DNA from: Sphingomonas folli
GTDB lineage: Bacteria > Pseudomonadota > Alphaproteobacteria > Sphingomonadales > Sphingomonadaceae
DNA: 64,000 nt
Assembly: GCF_019429525.1 (NCBI RefSeq)
Contig: NZ_JAHXZL010000013.1
Location: 117,973-181,972 of the forward strand
Direction: 5' to 3'
Below are positions 1 to 7,769 of the stretch, piece by piece (the first letter of the stretch is position 1; each line of letters starts with the position of its first letter). The position numbers were made by a program, and so were the translations under genes. The notes under the pieces are model-generated. The model saw nothing but the letters and a program-made list of their open reading frames with translations. It was not told where the DNA came from and did not search any database.

Positions 1-243
1 GGCGAGCACGGGCGCGAGCCGCCGCCGGTCGCCGAGCGCGACGAACACCCAGCTGCCCTCCTTGCGCCGCTCGGCCAGTCCGGCGTCGCACAGGATCTTG
101 ACGTGGCGCGACACGCGCGGCTGGCTCTGCCCCAGCACCTGCGCCAGCTCGCCGACCGACAGCTCCATCGCGCCGAGCAGCGCGACGATGCGCAGCCGCG
201 ACGAGTCGGCGAGCGCGCTGAAGATGGCGAGGGCGTGCTTCAT
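1..243 (-). CDS. ArsR-family HTH transcriptional regulator, 3' end outside window
   Basis: The first 81 codons of a gene running off the left edge. The translation begins MKHALAIFSALADSSRLRIV and continues through a winged-helix DNA-binding domain with the recognition-helix segment QSQPRVSRHVKILCDAGLAE, the usual ArsR/SmtB pattern. No metal-binding cysteine motif (CxC) is seen in the visible part. The wording of the HTH is like that of the alphaproteobacterial ArsR proteins that continue into a SAM-dependent methyltransferase domain and precede metF/metH, but that continuation is not in the window, so this is inference. A perfect palindrome lies immediately upstream and is a likely autoregulatory operator. 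Coding strand and start are clear; the specific ligand is unknown. Confidence 0.85.
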   Translation of the reverse strand, partial: MKHALAIFSALADSSRLRIVALLGAMELSVGELAQVLGQSQPRVSRHVKILCDAGLAERRKEGSWVFVALGDRRRLAPVLA

Positions 244-254
244 CGGACGAGTAG

Positions 255-274
255 ATATAAAGATATCTTTATAT
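255..274. promoter_or_regulatory. Perfect 20-bp palindrome, probable ArsR-type operator
   Basis: ATATAAAGATATCTTTATAT is a perfect inverted repeat and a striking AT-only island in GC-rich DNA. It sits 12 bp upstream of the ArsR-type start codon, where the protein itself would be expected to bind. The AGATATCT core resembles operators I associate with ArsR regulators of the methionine/S-adenosylhomocysteine cycle; that link is from memory and not tested. Confidence 0.7.
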
Positions 275-297
275 GAGGTCAAACGATGGATCGCGGG

Positions 298-466
298 TAT
301 GGAACCTCGATCCTCCCCTGCGAGGCGAGGGGGACCGGCCGAAAGGTGGAGGGGTCAACCGGCCGCATGTGCCGGTAGGTCCACCACCGGCGGCACCCCT
401 TCATCAGCCCTCCGGGCTGCCATCTCCCCTCGCGGGGCGGGGATCGGGGAGGCGCCACCTCCGTCT
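298..466. repeat. Dispersed GC-rich hairpin repeats (CCTCCCC...GGGGAGG family)
   Basis: Two partial copies of a dispersed element, recognisable by CTCCCCT-gcgaggc-AGGGGG and a flanking ACCGGCC...GGTGGAGGGG segment, facing a second copy ending CTCCCCTCGCGGGGCGGGGA. Related copies occur near 7.7, 27.9, 34.6, 45.3, 48.1 and 59.3 kb. No gene is supported here. Confidence 0.6.
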
Positions 467-545
467 TGAACCTTTCGCCCCGCTGCCGCGTTCGCCAGCA
501 ACCCCCGGCTATTGTGCCGGCGTAACGAACAGGGGAGAAGAATCC

Positions 546-872
546 ATGAAGCGTATGCTGATCGCCGCCCTCGTCGCCACCTCCGCGATGGGCCTCGCCG
601 CTTGCAGCCAGAAGGCGCAGGACCAGTCCGCTGCGGCGGCGAACACGATGGCCGCCGACACCGCCGCCACCACGTCGAACGCGGTCGACGACGTCGACGC
701 CGCGACCGATCGCGCGCTCAACTCGGCCGAGAACAGCCTCGACCGCACCGGCGCCGCGCTGAGCAACGCGGGTGACCGCACCGGCGACGCGCTGAGCAAC
801 ACCGGCGACCGCGCCGCCGACGCCACCGGCAACGCGATGGTGCGCGCGGGCGAGAAGCTGCGCGACAAGTGA
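546..872 (+). CDS. Small Ala/Asp-rich lipoprotein
   Basis: A 108-residue protein with a lipoprotein signal peptide (MKRMLIAALVATSAMGLAAC, lipobox LAAC, lipidated Cys20). A purine-rich ribosome binding site (GGGGAGAAG) lies just upstream. The mature part is low-complexity and helical, with degenerate repeats of the type AxSNxGDRxGDAL, reminiscent of LEA-like or YtxH-like amphipathic repeats. It is probably anchored in the inner or outer membrane facing the periplasm. I do not recognise a named family. It stands alone between the ArsR gene and the aldo/keto reductase. Real gene: high confidence from signal peptide, lipobox and Shine-Dalgarno; function unknown. Confidence 0.75.
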   Translation: MKRMLIAALVATSAMGLAACSQKAQDQSAAAANTMAADTAATTSNAVDDVDAATDRALNSAENSLDRTGAALSNAGDRTGDALSNTGDRAADATGNAMVRAGEKLRDK

Positions 873-936
873 GCCTGACCGATCCCGCCGCCGCGCCGAC
901 GCGCGCGGCGGCGGTCGCCTGTCCGGGATGTAGCGC

Positions 937-1887
937 ATGACCGATCTCCGCCGCCTCGGCGCCTCCGACCTCAAGATCGCGCCGCTCGTGCTCGGCGGGA
1001 ACGTGTTCGGCTGGACCGCCGACCGGACCGCCAGCCACGCGGTGCTCGACGCCTTCGTCGCGGGCGGCGGCACGATGATCGACACCGCCGACGTCTATTC
1101 CGCCTGGGTCGATGGCCACGACGGCGGCGAGTCGGAGGCGATGATCGGCGACTGGCTGCGCGCGAGCGGCCGGCGCGACCAGGTGCTGATCGCCACCAAG
1201 GTCGGCATGCAGCCCGGCGAGGGAGGCGAGGCGCTCGCCCCCGCGCGGATCGCGGCGGCGTGCGAGGCGTCGCTGCGCCGGCTCGGCACCGACCGGATCG
1301 ACCTCTATTTCGCGCATCGCGACGATGAGGCGCAGCCGCAGGAGGCGGTGGCCGAGGCGTTCGCGCGGCTGGTCGCGGCGGGCAAGGTGCGCGTGCTCGG
1401 CGCCTCCAACTTCCACGCGGGCCGGCTGAAATCGGCGGTGGAGACGGCGCGCGCCGCCGGCCTGCCGCACTATCAGGTGCTCCAGCCCGAATATAATCTC
1501 GTGACGCGCCACCGGTTCGAGGGCGAGCTGCAGGACTATTGCGTCACCGAGAATATCGGCGTCGTGCCCTATTCCGCGCTGGCGTCGGGCTTCCTCACCG
1601 GCAAGTACCGCGATCGCGGCGATCTGACGAAGAGCGTGCGCGGCGCGCGCGTCGCCGAGTGGCTCGAGGGCCGCGGCGCGGCGGTCCTCGCGGCGCTCGA
1701 CTCGGTCGCGGACGAGAGCGGCGCGACCCCCGCGCAGGTCGCGCTGGCGTGGCTGATCGCGCAGCCCGGCGTCACCGCGCCGATCGCGAGCGCCACCTCG
1801 GCGACGCAGGTCGAGGAGCTGCTCGGCGCGATGGCGCTGACGCTCTCGCCCGAGCAGCTCGGGCGGCTGACCGACGCGGGCGCCTGA
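937..1887 (+). CDS. Aldo/keto reductase
   Basis: A 316-residue NADPH-dependent aldo/keto reductase, full length for the family. The catalytic tetrad is visible: Asp49 and Tyr54 (in MIDTADVYSAW), Lys88 (IATKVGM) and His127 (IDLYFAHRDD). The closing segment with GVTAPIASATSATQVEELL is the typical cofactor-binding end. It would reduce carbonyl compounds in the cytosol; substrate cannot be told from sequence. The glycine/NVFGW beginning resembles the YajO/YhdN-like subgroup. Single-gene unit; the following bases contain a short tandem repeat rather than an obvious terminator. Confidence 0.9.
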   Translation: MTDLRRLGASDLKIAPLVLGGNVFGWTADRTASHAVLDAFVAGGGTMIDTADVYSAWVDGHDGGESEAMIGDWLRASGRRDQVLIATKVGMQPGEGGEALAPARIAAACEASLRRLGTDRIDLYFAHRDDEAQPQEAVAEAFARLVAAGKVRVLGASNFHAGRLKSAVETARAAGLPHYQVLQPEYNLVTRHRFEGELQDYCVTENIGVVPYSALASGFLTGKYRDRGDLTKSVRGARVAEWLEGRGAAVLAALDSVADESGATPAQVALAWLIAQPGVTAPIASATSATQVEELLGAMALTLSPEQLGRLTDAGA

Positions 1888-1941
1888 CCCGTCGCGCGCG
1901 TCTCGCCCGTCGCGCGCGTCTCGCCCGTCGCGCGCGTCTGA
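1888..1941. repeat. 18-bp tandem repeat, three copies
   Basis: CCCGTCGCGCGCGTCTCG occurs three times head to tail directly after the aldo/keto reductase stop codon; the third copy ends CTGA. The 18-bp unit keeps frames open, which inflates shadow reading frames here. No function is evident. Confidence 0.8.
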
Positions 1942-1958
1942 CCCGCCGTGGCGGGCGC

Positions 1959-2357
1959 TCAGACGGACGCGACGCGCTCGCGCGGATCGGCGCCGAACCG
2001 ATTGGGGCCGGCGTCACCCGGCTTCAACGCGAACAGCAGGTCGACGAGGGCGCCCACGAGCGGGACGATCATGACGAGCAGCCACCAGCCGGACAGACCG
2101 ATGTCATGGACCCGCCGCACCTTGACCGCGAGCCCCGGCACCAGGAGCGCGAGCGCCACGGGCAGGCAGGGGGTCACGACTCGGGCATCGTCCGGGTCGA
2201 CCCGGAGCACGCTCGCGATCGCCGCCGCGGCGGCCACGGTGGCCAGCAGCGTCGCCAGCGCGACCGCCGCGAACGTCCAATATTCGCGCCGCGTGGATCT
2301 CCCGCGAAAGTCCGCGTAGCGGCGGAAAACGGTCGCGCGATAGGAGCAGGTAACACT
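1959..2357 (-). CDS. DUF805 membrane protein lacking a start codon before its conserved N-terminus
   Basis: The frame encodes the DUF805 N-terminal motif RRYADFRGRSTRREYW, several hydrophobic segments, the second family motif RRVHDIGLSGWWLL, and the typical ending NRFGADP. Homology therefore reaches almost to the upstream in-frame stop (TAG at 2358-2360), yet no ATG, GTG or TTG exists ahead of the motif. The first usable start is GTG at 2235-2237, which would delete the motif and the first transmembrane segment. Options are a degraded gene, an unusual start, or a sequence error. DUF805 proteins are small inner-membrane proteins of unknown function. A second DUF805 gene lies 24 bases upstream on the same strand, so this is a tandem duplicate. 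Confidence 0.6.
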   Translation of the reverse strand, partial: SVTCSYRATVFRRYADFRGRSTRREYWTFAAVALATLLATVAAAAAIASVLRVDPDDARVVTPCLPVALALLVPGLAVKVRRVHDIGLSGWWLLVMIVPLVGALVDLLFALKPGDAGPNRFGADPRERVASV

Positions 2358-2381
2358 CTATCCCCCGTGTCTCAGGCCGGC

Positions 2382-2876
2382 CTAGGCGGGCAGTCGCGCA
2401 TGCTCGGTGAGGTCGTAGATCGCGACCTCGCCGACGGCGGACGCGACGGGGGCGGTCGACGGTCGATCGCACGACGTCGCATCGCCCGCTCGCCTCGCCC
2501 CGCGTCCCAGCGCCAGCAGCACCGCCAGCGCGACCCCGCCGAACGGCAGCGCCAGCAGCAGCAGCCAGCGCGGCGAGAGGCGCAGGTCGCGCAGCCGGCG
2601 CGCGCTCACCGCCAGGCTCGGCACCAGCAGGAGCGGCAGCGCCAGCAGCGGCGCGAGCATGATCGCGAACAGCAACAGCGCGGCGGCGTTGCTCTCGCCC
2701 AGGCCGAGCGCCGCGATGAGCCAGGCGAGCGCATCCTCCGCCAGCCGCGACAGCACGGCCACCGCCGCCAGCACGCCCGCCGCGCCGAGATGGAAGCACC
2801 AAAAATCGCGCCGCGTCGCGCGTCCGTCGAAGTCGGCGTACAGCCGCCACGGTCGGATCCAGTCGTCCACTCGCAC
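2382..2876 (-). CDS. DUF805 family membrane protein
   Basis: A 164-residue inner-membrane protein. The N-terminal family motif appears as RLYADFDGRATRRDFW, followed by about four hydrophobic helices and a degenerate second motif RRLRDLRLSPRWLL. The usual NRYG-type ending is missing; the last 40 residues are polar and unlike the family, so the C-terminus has drifted or been replaced. The start is GTG at 2876 or GTG two codons later. It is transcribed just ahead of the second DUF805 frame, giving a tandem pair. Function of DUF805 is unknown. Moderately sure of the family, sure of the strand. Confidence 0.75.
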   Translation of the reverse strand: MRVDDWIRPWRLYADFDGRATRRDFWCFHLGAAGVLAAVAVLSRLAEDALAWLIAALGLGESNAAALLLFAIMLAPLLALPLLLVPSLAVSARRLRDLRLSPRWLLLLALPFGGVALAVLLALGRGARRAGDATSCDRPSTAPVASAVGEVAIYDLTEHARLPA

Positions 2877-2967
2877 CCCCCGCCCGCCACGCGGCGGGTC
2901 ACGGGCGCATCATAGGAGGCTCGCACGATGGAGCGTGCCGCGCGCGCGACGAAATGTCGCGCTCGGC

Positions 2968-5499
2968 TCAGGCGGCGATGGCGCGCGCGTCCGGCCCGCC
3001 CGCGCCCAGCGCGGCGATGCTGGCCGAGCTCACCGGGCGGCTGAACAGATAACCCTGGAGATGGGTACAGCCCGCCAGCACCAGCGCGTCGCGCTGCGCG
3101 CAGGTCTCCACCCCCTCGGCGACGATCGCCATGCCGAGCGCCTCGCCCAGGCCGACGATCGCCTTGATGATCGCCCCCGCCGCGCGCGAGCTGTCGAGCC
3201 CGCGGACGAAGGACTGGTCGATCTTCACCTTGTCGAACGGGAAGCGCTCGAAATAGCTGAGCGACGAATAGCCGGTGCCGAAATCGTCCATCAGGATCTT
3301 GATCCCGGCGGCGCGCAGCCGCTCGAGCTCGACGAAGGTGCGCTCGACGTCGTGCATCACCACGTTCTCGGTCACTTCCAGCTTGAGCCGGTGCGGCGGC
3401 AGCCCGCTCGCGGCCAGCGCGTCGGTCACCGTGTCGTACACCTCGCCGGCGTGGAACTGCACCGGCGACAGGTTGACCGCGACCGACAGATGCTCGGGCC
3501 AGGTCGCGGCATCGACGCACGCCTGACGCAGGAGCATGCGGCCGAGCGGCACGATCAGCCCGCTCTCCTCGGCGATCGCGATGAACAGGTCGGGCCGGAT
3601 CGGGCCGCGCGTCGGGTGGGTCCAGCGCGCCAGCGCCTCGGCGCTCGCCATCGCCCCGGTGTCCACCTTGAGCACGGGCTGGTACAGCAACGTGATCTCG
3701 CCGCGCTCCATCGCGCGGCGCAGGTCCAGCTCGAGCGCGCGCCGGTCGCGCGCCGCCGCGTCCATCGACGGGTGGTAGAAGCAGATCGCGCCGCGCCCGC
3801 TGCTCTTCGCCTGGTACAGCGCGACGTCGCCGCAGTGGCGCAGATCGGAGGTGGAGGCGGCGTGGGTCGGCGCGAGCACGATGCCGAGGCTGGCGCCGAG
3901 ATGCGCGGTGCCCATCGGCGTCGGGAAGGGCTGCGCCATCGCCGCGATCACCGCCTCGGCCACGCCGCGCGCGCGCACCGCGGGCGAGTCGCCGATGATG
4001 AGGATGATGAACTCGTCGCCGCCGACGCGCGCGACCAGGTCGGTCGCCTCGACGAGCGCCTGCAGCCGCTCGCCCACCGCCGCCAGCACGAGGTCGCCGG
4101 CGACGTGGCCGAACTGGTCGTTGACCGACTTGAAGCGGTCGAGGTCGACCGCGAGCAGCGCCAGCTCGGCCCCCGCCGCCATCAGCTCGCCGAGCCGATC
4201 GACGTAGCTGTGGCGGTTGACCAGCCCGGTGAGCGAGTCGAAATGCGCCAGCCGCAGGATCTCCGCCTCGGCGCGACGCACCTCGGTGACGTCCTCGGAA
4301 AGACCGAGCAGATATTGCGCGGGGCGGTCCGGACCGTCGAGCACGATCCGCGTGGTGCGCAGGCTGACGCGCGTGCCGTCGGGGCGGACGAACTCATTCT
4401 CGAAATGCTGCTCGGACGCGGGGCTCGCCAGCGTGGCGCGGTCCTGCTCCTCGAAGCCGTCGCCGCAACGGGGGTAGAGCTCGCGCGCGGTGCGCCCGAT
4501 CATCTCGGCGCGCGCCATCCCCATCAGCTGCTCGCCGGCGCGGTTGGTCAGCAGGTAGCGGCCGGTCGCGCTGTCCTTGACGAACAGCATCGCGGGCAGA
4601 TGATCGATGATGGTGTCGAGGAAGGCGTGGGTCTCGGCATTCTCGCGCGCCAGCGCGCGGCGGTCGCGGTCGTCGCGCAGGACCAATGTGAGGCAGGGCT
4701 CGTCGTCGGGACCGCAGCGCAGCAGCATGGTTCCCACCGCCGCGGTGGAGCCGTCGGCGTGGTTGGCGTCGAGCAGGATGCCGCGCGCGACCGGGCCCGT
4801 CGCCAGCCCGCGCGCGGCCGCCTCCTCCCACCCGGGCAGCAGCCGCGCCAGGGGCTGGCCGATCATCTCCGCCGCCCGCCACCCGAGCATCTCCGAGGTG
4901 GCGGCGTTGACGAACAGCACCCGGCCGTCGGCGTCGGCGCACAGCACCGCGTCGGGCAGATGGTCGATCACCTCGCCCGCGATCGCGCCGGCGTCGCGCC
5001 GACGACGCGACTCGATCAGGTCGACCGTGATCGCGGCGAGCGCGGTGAGCAGCGCGCGCTCGTCCGCGCTCAACCCTTCCGGGCGGGTGCGATCGTCGAG
5101 CACGCAGAGCGCGCCGAGCTGGTGCCCCTCGGAGGTGACCAGCGGCGCGCCGGCGTAGAAGCGCAGCCGCGGCCCGTCGGTGACGAGCGCGTGCGCGGCG
5201 AAGCGCGGGTCGGCGGCAAGGTCGCGCACCTCGAGCAACTCGCGCGCGCCGAGCGTGTGGGTGCAGAAGGCGGAATCGCGGGGCCAATGGTCGGCGGTGA
5301 TCGCCACGCGCGACTTGAACCAGGCGCGGTGCTCGTCGATCAGCGACACCGCACTGTACCGTGCCCCGAGCGACAGCGCGGCGACGCGCGCGACATGGTC
5401 GAAGCTCGGCTCGGACGCGGTGTCGAGGATCTGCAGCCGCGCCAGCGCACGGAGGCGCGCATCTTCGCGTTCGGCAGCAGAAGGCGAGGCCACGGTCAT
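2968..5499 (-). CDS. GAF-PAS-PAS-GGDEF-EAL cyclic-di-GMP signalling protein
   Basis: An 843-residue cytosolic protein with no membrane segment. Order of domains: GAF (about 20-165, of the type with FKSR and LGALCVLD), PAS (175-280), PAS (290-405), GGDEF (415-570) and EAL (590-830). The cyclase motif GGDEF (493-497) is intact, and the phosphodiesterase has EAL (621-623) and DDFGTGYSS (738-746). The product-inhibition site (RxxD five residues before GGDEF) reads EATD, so feedback inhibition at that site is probably lost. It could make or degrade c-di-GMP in response to a ligand sensed by GAF/PAS. About 310 bases, relatively AT-rich, separate it from the LOV kinase; its promoter should be there. 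Confidence 0.92.
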   Translation of the reverse strand: MTVASPSAAEREDARLRALARLQILDTASEPSFDHVARVAALSLGARYSAVSLIDEHRAWFKSRVAITADHWPRDSAFCTHTLGARELLEVRDLAADPRFAAHALVTDGPRLRFYAGAPLVTSEGHQLGALCVLDDRTRPEGLSADERALLTALAAITVDLIESRRRRDAGAIAGEVIDHLPDAVLCADADGRVLFVNAATSEMLGWRAAEMIGQPLARLLPGWEEAAARGLATGPVARGILLDANHADGSTAAVGTMLLRCGPDDEPCLTLVLRDDRDRRALARENAETHAFLDTIIDHLPAMLFVKDSATGRYLLTNRAGEQLMGMARAEMIGRTARELYPRCGDGFEEQDRATLASPASEQHFENEFVRPDGTRVSLRTTRIVLDGPDRPAQYLLGLSEDVTEVRRAEAEILRLAHFDSLTGLVNRHSYVDRLGELMAAGAELALLAVDLDRFKSVNDQFGHVAGDLVLAAVGERLQALVEATDLVARVGGDEFIILIIGDSPAVRARGVAEAVIAAMAQPFPTPMGTAHLGASLGIVLAPTHAASTSDLRHCGDVALYQAKSSGRGAICFYHPSMDAAARDRRALELDLRRAMERGEITLLYQPVLKVDTGAMASAEALARWTHPTRGPIRPDLFIAIAEESGLIVPLGRMLLRQACVDAATWPEHLSVAVNLSPVQFHAGEVYDTVTDALAASGLPPHRLKLEVTENVVMHDVERTFVELERLRAAGIKILMDDFGTGYSSLSYFERFPFDKVKIDQSFVRGLDSSRAAGAIIKAIVGLGEALGMAIVAEGVETCAQRDALVLAGCTHLQGYLFSRPVSSASIAALGAGGPDARAIAA

Positions 5500-5645
5500 G
5501 ACGACCTGATCGCACGGATGTCTTACGAAACCATAGCGCCGGGTTTTACAGGCGGGAAAAACTTTTCAAATTGAGTAATTTACATCGGCCAAAGCGTTGC
5601 GAAAGCGGCAACCAACAATGGTAATCGTCGCACGTCAGCATTTCC

Positions 5646-5676
5646 ATTCGCGAGAATTAGCTCTCACGTCGCGAAT
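5646..5676. promoter_or_regulatory. 8-bp inverted repeat in the AT-richer gap between two signalling genes
   Basis: ATTCGCGA and TCGCGAAT are perfect reverse complements separated by 15 bases. The gap 5500-5811 has no gene and is noticeably less GC-rich than its surroundings. The repeat lies upstream of the GGDEF-EAL gene and downstream of the LOV kinase stop, so it could be an operator for the former or a weak hairpin ending the latter; there is no T-tract, which favours the operator reading. Confidence 0.4.
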
Positions 5677-5811
5677 CTGGTCCGTCCCGCCTGACCTGCC
5701 GGCACGCGCGGAGACCGGTTCGGCCTGGTGGGTGTCAGATTCCGGCCAGGCCGCGCCGGCGCGCGCGGCCGTCGCCCCGCGCGGGCCAGCGTCACCGTTC
5801 CCGGCGGCCGA

Positions 5812-7602
5812 TCACACCTGCGCCGCGCCGAAGTCCGAGCGCCGCCGCCGCGTGCCGCGCTCGCCGCGGCGGTTGAGCGCCTGGCTGACTCGATCGAGCA
5901 GCTCGGCGCGGCGATAGGGCTTGCTCAGCACGTCGGTGGCGCGCGCGCGCGGGCCGTTGATCACCAGCTCCTCGTTGTAGCCGGTGGTCATCAGCACCGA
6001 CACCGAGGCGTCGCGCTCCACCACCGCGTCGGCCAGCACCAGCCCGTTCATGCCGCCCGGCATCACCAGGTCGGTGAAGAGCAGGTCGATCCGGTCCCGC
6101 GGGTGGACTTCCTCGAACAGGCGCAGCGCCTGCTCGCCGTTCACCGCGGTGGAGACATGATAGCCCGCGCTCTCGAGGATCTCGCGCGCGATCGCGAGCA
6201 CCTCGTCGCTGTCCTCCACGACCAGGATGTGGCGCGCGCCGTCGGGCCCGTCGTCGACCATCGCGTTGGCGGCGACGTGCGGCTCGGGCTGGGACACCTC
6301 GCCGCGGTCGGCGCGGCCGCTGGGGAACAGCATGCGCACGATGGTGCCCTGCCCCGGCTGGCTCTCGATCTCGAGCCGCCCGCCCGACTGGCGCACGAAG
6401 CCGCTCGCCATAGCCAGCCCCAGCCCCGTGCCGCTGCCGACACCCTTGGTGGTGAAGAAGGGCTCGGTGGCGCGCTCGATCACCTCGGGGCTCATGCCAT
6501 GGCCCTCGTCCTGCACCTCGAGCACGACATAGTCGCCCGCGACCAGCTCGACGCCGTCGCGCAGCGCGATCGCGCCGCCCTCGGAGTCGCTCGGCGCGAG
6601 CTTGAGCGGGCGCGTCGCGATCGTCACCAGCCCGCCGTCGGGCATCGCGTCGCGCGCGTTGTTGACGATGTTGAGCAACGCCATCTCGAGCTGGTCGGGA
6701 TCGACCACCACCGGCGCGAGCCCGCGGCGCAGGCTGAGATGGATCTCGACCTGCTTGTTGACCGAGCTCTCGATCAGGTCGCTGAACTCGGAGACGAGCT
6801 GGGTGAGGTCCAGCGGCCGCGGCTCCAGCCGGGTCTTGCGCGCGAAGGCGAGCAGCTGGCGGGTCAGCTTGGCGCCGCGCTCGGCGGCCGACTGGGCCGC
6901 GGCGACGTAGCGCTGCGCCCGCTGCGGGTCCTTGGCGGTGGCGACCAGCTCGAGGTTGCCGTTGACGACCTGGAGCAGGTTGTTGAAGTCGTGCGCCAGG
7001 CCCGCGGTGAGCTGGCCGATCGACTCCATCTTCTGCGCCTGGCGGTACGATTGCTCGGTATTGCGCCGGCGCGTGACGTCGAGCTGGCTGGCGAAGAAAT
7101 AGCGCAGCGTCCCTCCCGTGTCATAGACCGGGCCGATGAACACCGCGTTCCAGAACGGCGTGCCGTCGCGACGATAGTTGAGCAGCTCGAGCGCCACCGC
7201 GGACTTGTGCTCGACCGCGTGGCGCAGCTCGGCCACGGCGTTGCGATCGGTCTGCGCGCCCTGGAGGAAGCGGCAGTTGCGCCCCAGCACCTCGTCCTCC
7301 TCATAGCCGGTGAGGTCGAAGAACGCCTTGTTGGCGAAGACGATGGGATTGTCGTCCTGGGTCGGGTCGGTGAGGATCATCGGCATCCGCGTCATCTCGA
7401 TCGCGGCGAAGAAGACACCGCCGCGGTCGTTCAGGTCGGGATCGGTGATCGTGCTCTCGCGCCAGTGATGCAGACCGCTGCGCTCGATCGGCTCGTTGGC
7501 GCCGGTGTCCATCGTCCCCTCGGCCTGCTTGCCGGCGGCGAGACCCGTGGGATCGACGTCGTCGCGGTCGGCCGGGTCGGAGGGGACGGAATCATGGGAC
7601 AT
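5812..7602 (-). CDS. LOV-domain hybrid histidine kinase with C-terminal receiver
   Basis: A 596-residue soluble sensor kinase. The LOV/PAS domain (about 62-182) contains GRNCRFLQG (107-115), the flavin-adduct signature, with photoactive Cys110. Then follow a dimerisation/phosphoacceptor helix with His204 in GLAHDFNN, an ATPase domain with N-box NNARDAM, DEGHGM and GTGLGLAM, and a receiver domain with phosphoacceptor Asp511 (LLFTDLVMPG) and Lys561. Blue light should form a flavin-cysteinyl adduct and change kinase output; the fused receiver may act as a phosphate sink or relay. Start chosen at MSHDSV because the 12 residues before it are basic and unlike the family, and homology starts later. 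It follows typA on the same strand after a repeat-containing gap. Confidence 0.92.
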   Translation of the reverse strand: MSHDSVPSDPADRDDVDPTGLAAGKQAEGTMDTGANEPIERSGLHHWRESTITDPDLNDRGGVFFAAIEMTRMPMILTDPTQDDNPIVFANKAFFDLTGYEEDEVLGRNCRFLQGAQTDRNAVAELRHAVEHKSAVALELLNYRRDGTPFWNAVFIGPVYDTGGTLRYFFASQLDVTRRRNTEQSYRQAQKMESIGQLTAGLAHDFNNLLQVVNGNLELVATAKDPQRAQRYVAAAQSAAERGAKLTRQLLAFARKTRLEPRPLDLTQLVSEFSDLIESSVNKQVEIHLSLRRGLAPVVVDPDQLEMALLNIVNNARDAMPDGGLVTIATRPLKLAPSDSEGGAIALRDGVELVAGDYVVLEVQDEGHGMSPEVIERATEPFFTTKGVGSGTGLGLAMASGFVRQSGGRLEIESQPGQGTIVRMLFPSGRADRGEVSQPEPHVAANAMVDDGPDGARHILVVEDSDEVLAIAREILESAGYHVSTAVNGEQALRLFEEVHPRDRIDLLFTDLVMPGGMNGLVLADAVVERDASVSVLMTTGYNEELVINGPRARATDVLSKPYRRAELLDRVSQALNRRGERGTRRRRSDFGAAQV

Positions 7603-7689
7603 GTGAGCGCGGTAGCCGTTTTGGGGGCGGCGCGGCAAGAGAGGGGAAGCCTAGGTGAAGTGATGGATCGTGACGGACGACGTCACGAC

Positions 7690-7768
7690 CTCGATCCTCC
7701 CCTTGCAGGGGAGGATGAAGGGAATGACCGCCGCGGGGAGGGTGATCCGACGCACCCTCCCCGCCCCG
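7690..7768. repeat. Dispersed hairpin repeat between LOV kinase and typA
   Basis: Contains CCTCCCCTTGCAGGGGAGG, a 19-base hairpin of the family also found at about 0.4, 27.9, 34.6, 45.3, 48.1 and 59.3 kb, followed by the related CGGGGAGGGTG...CACCCTCCCC inverted pair that abuts the typA stop codon. On the minus strand this could form the 3' hairpin of the typA transcript, though no T-tract follows. Confidence 0.65.
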
Positions 7769-7769
7769 C

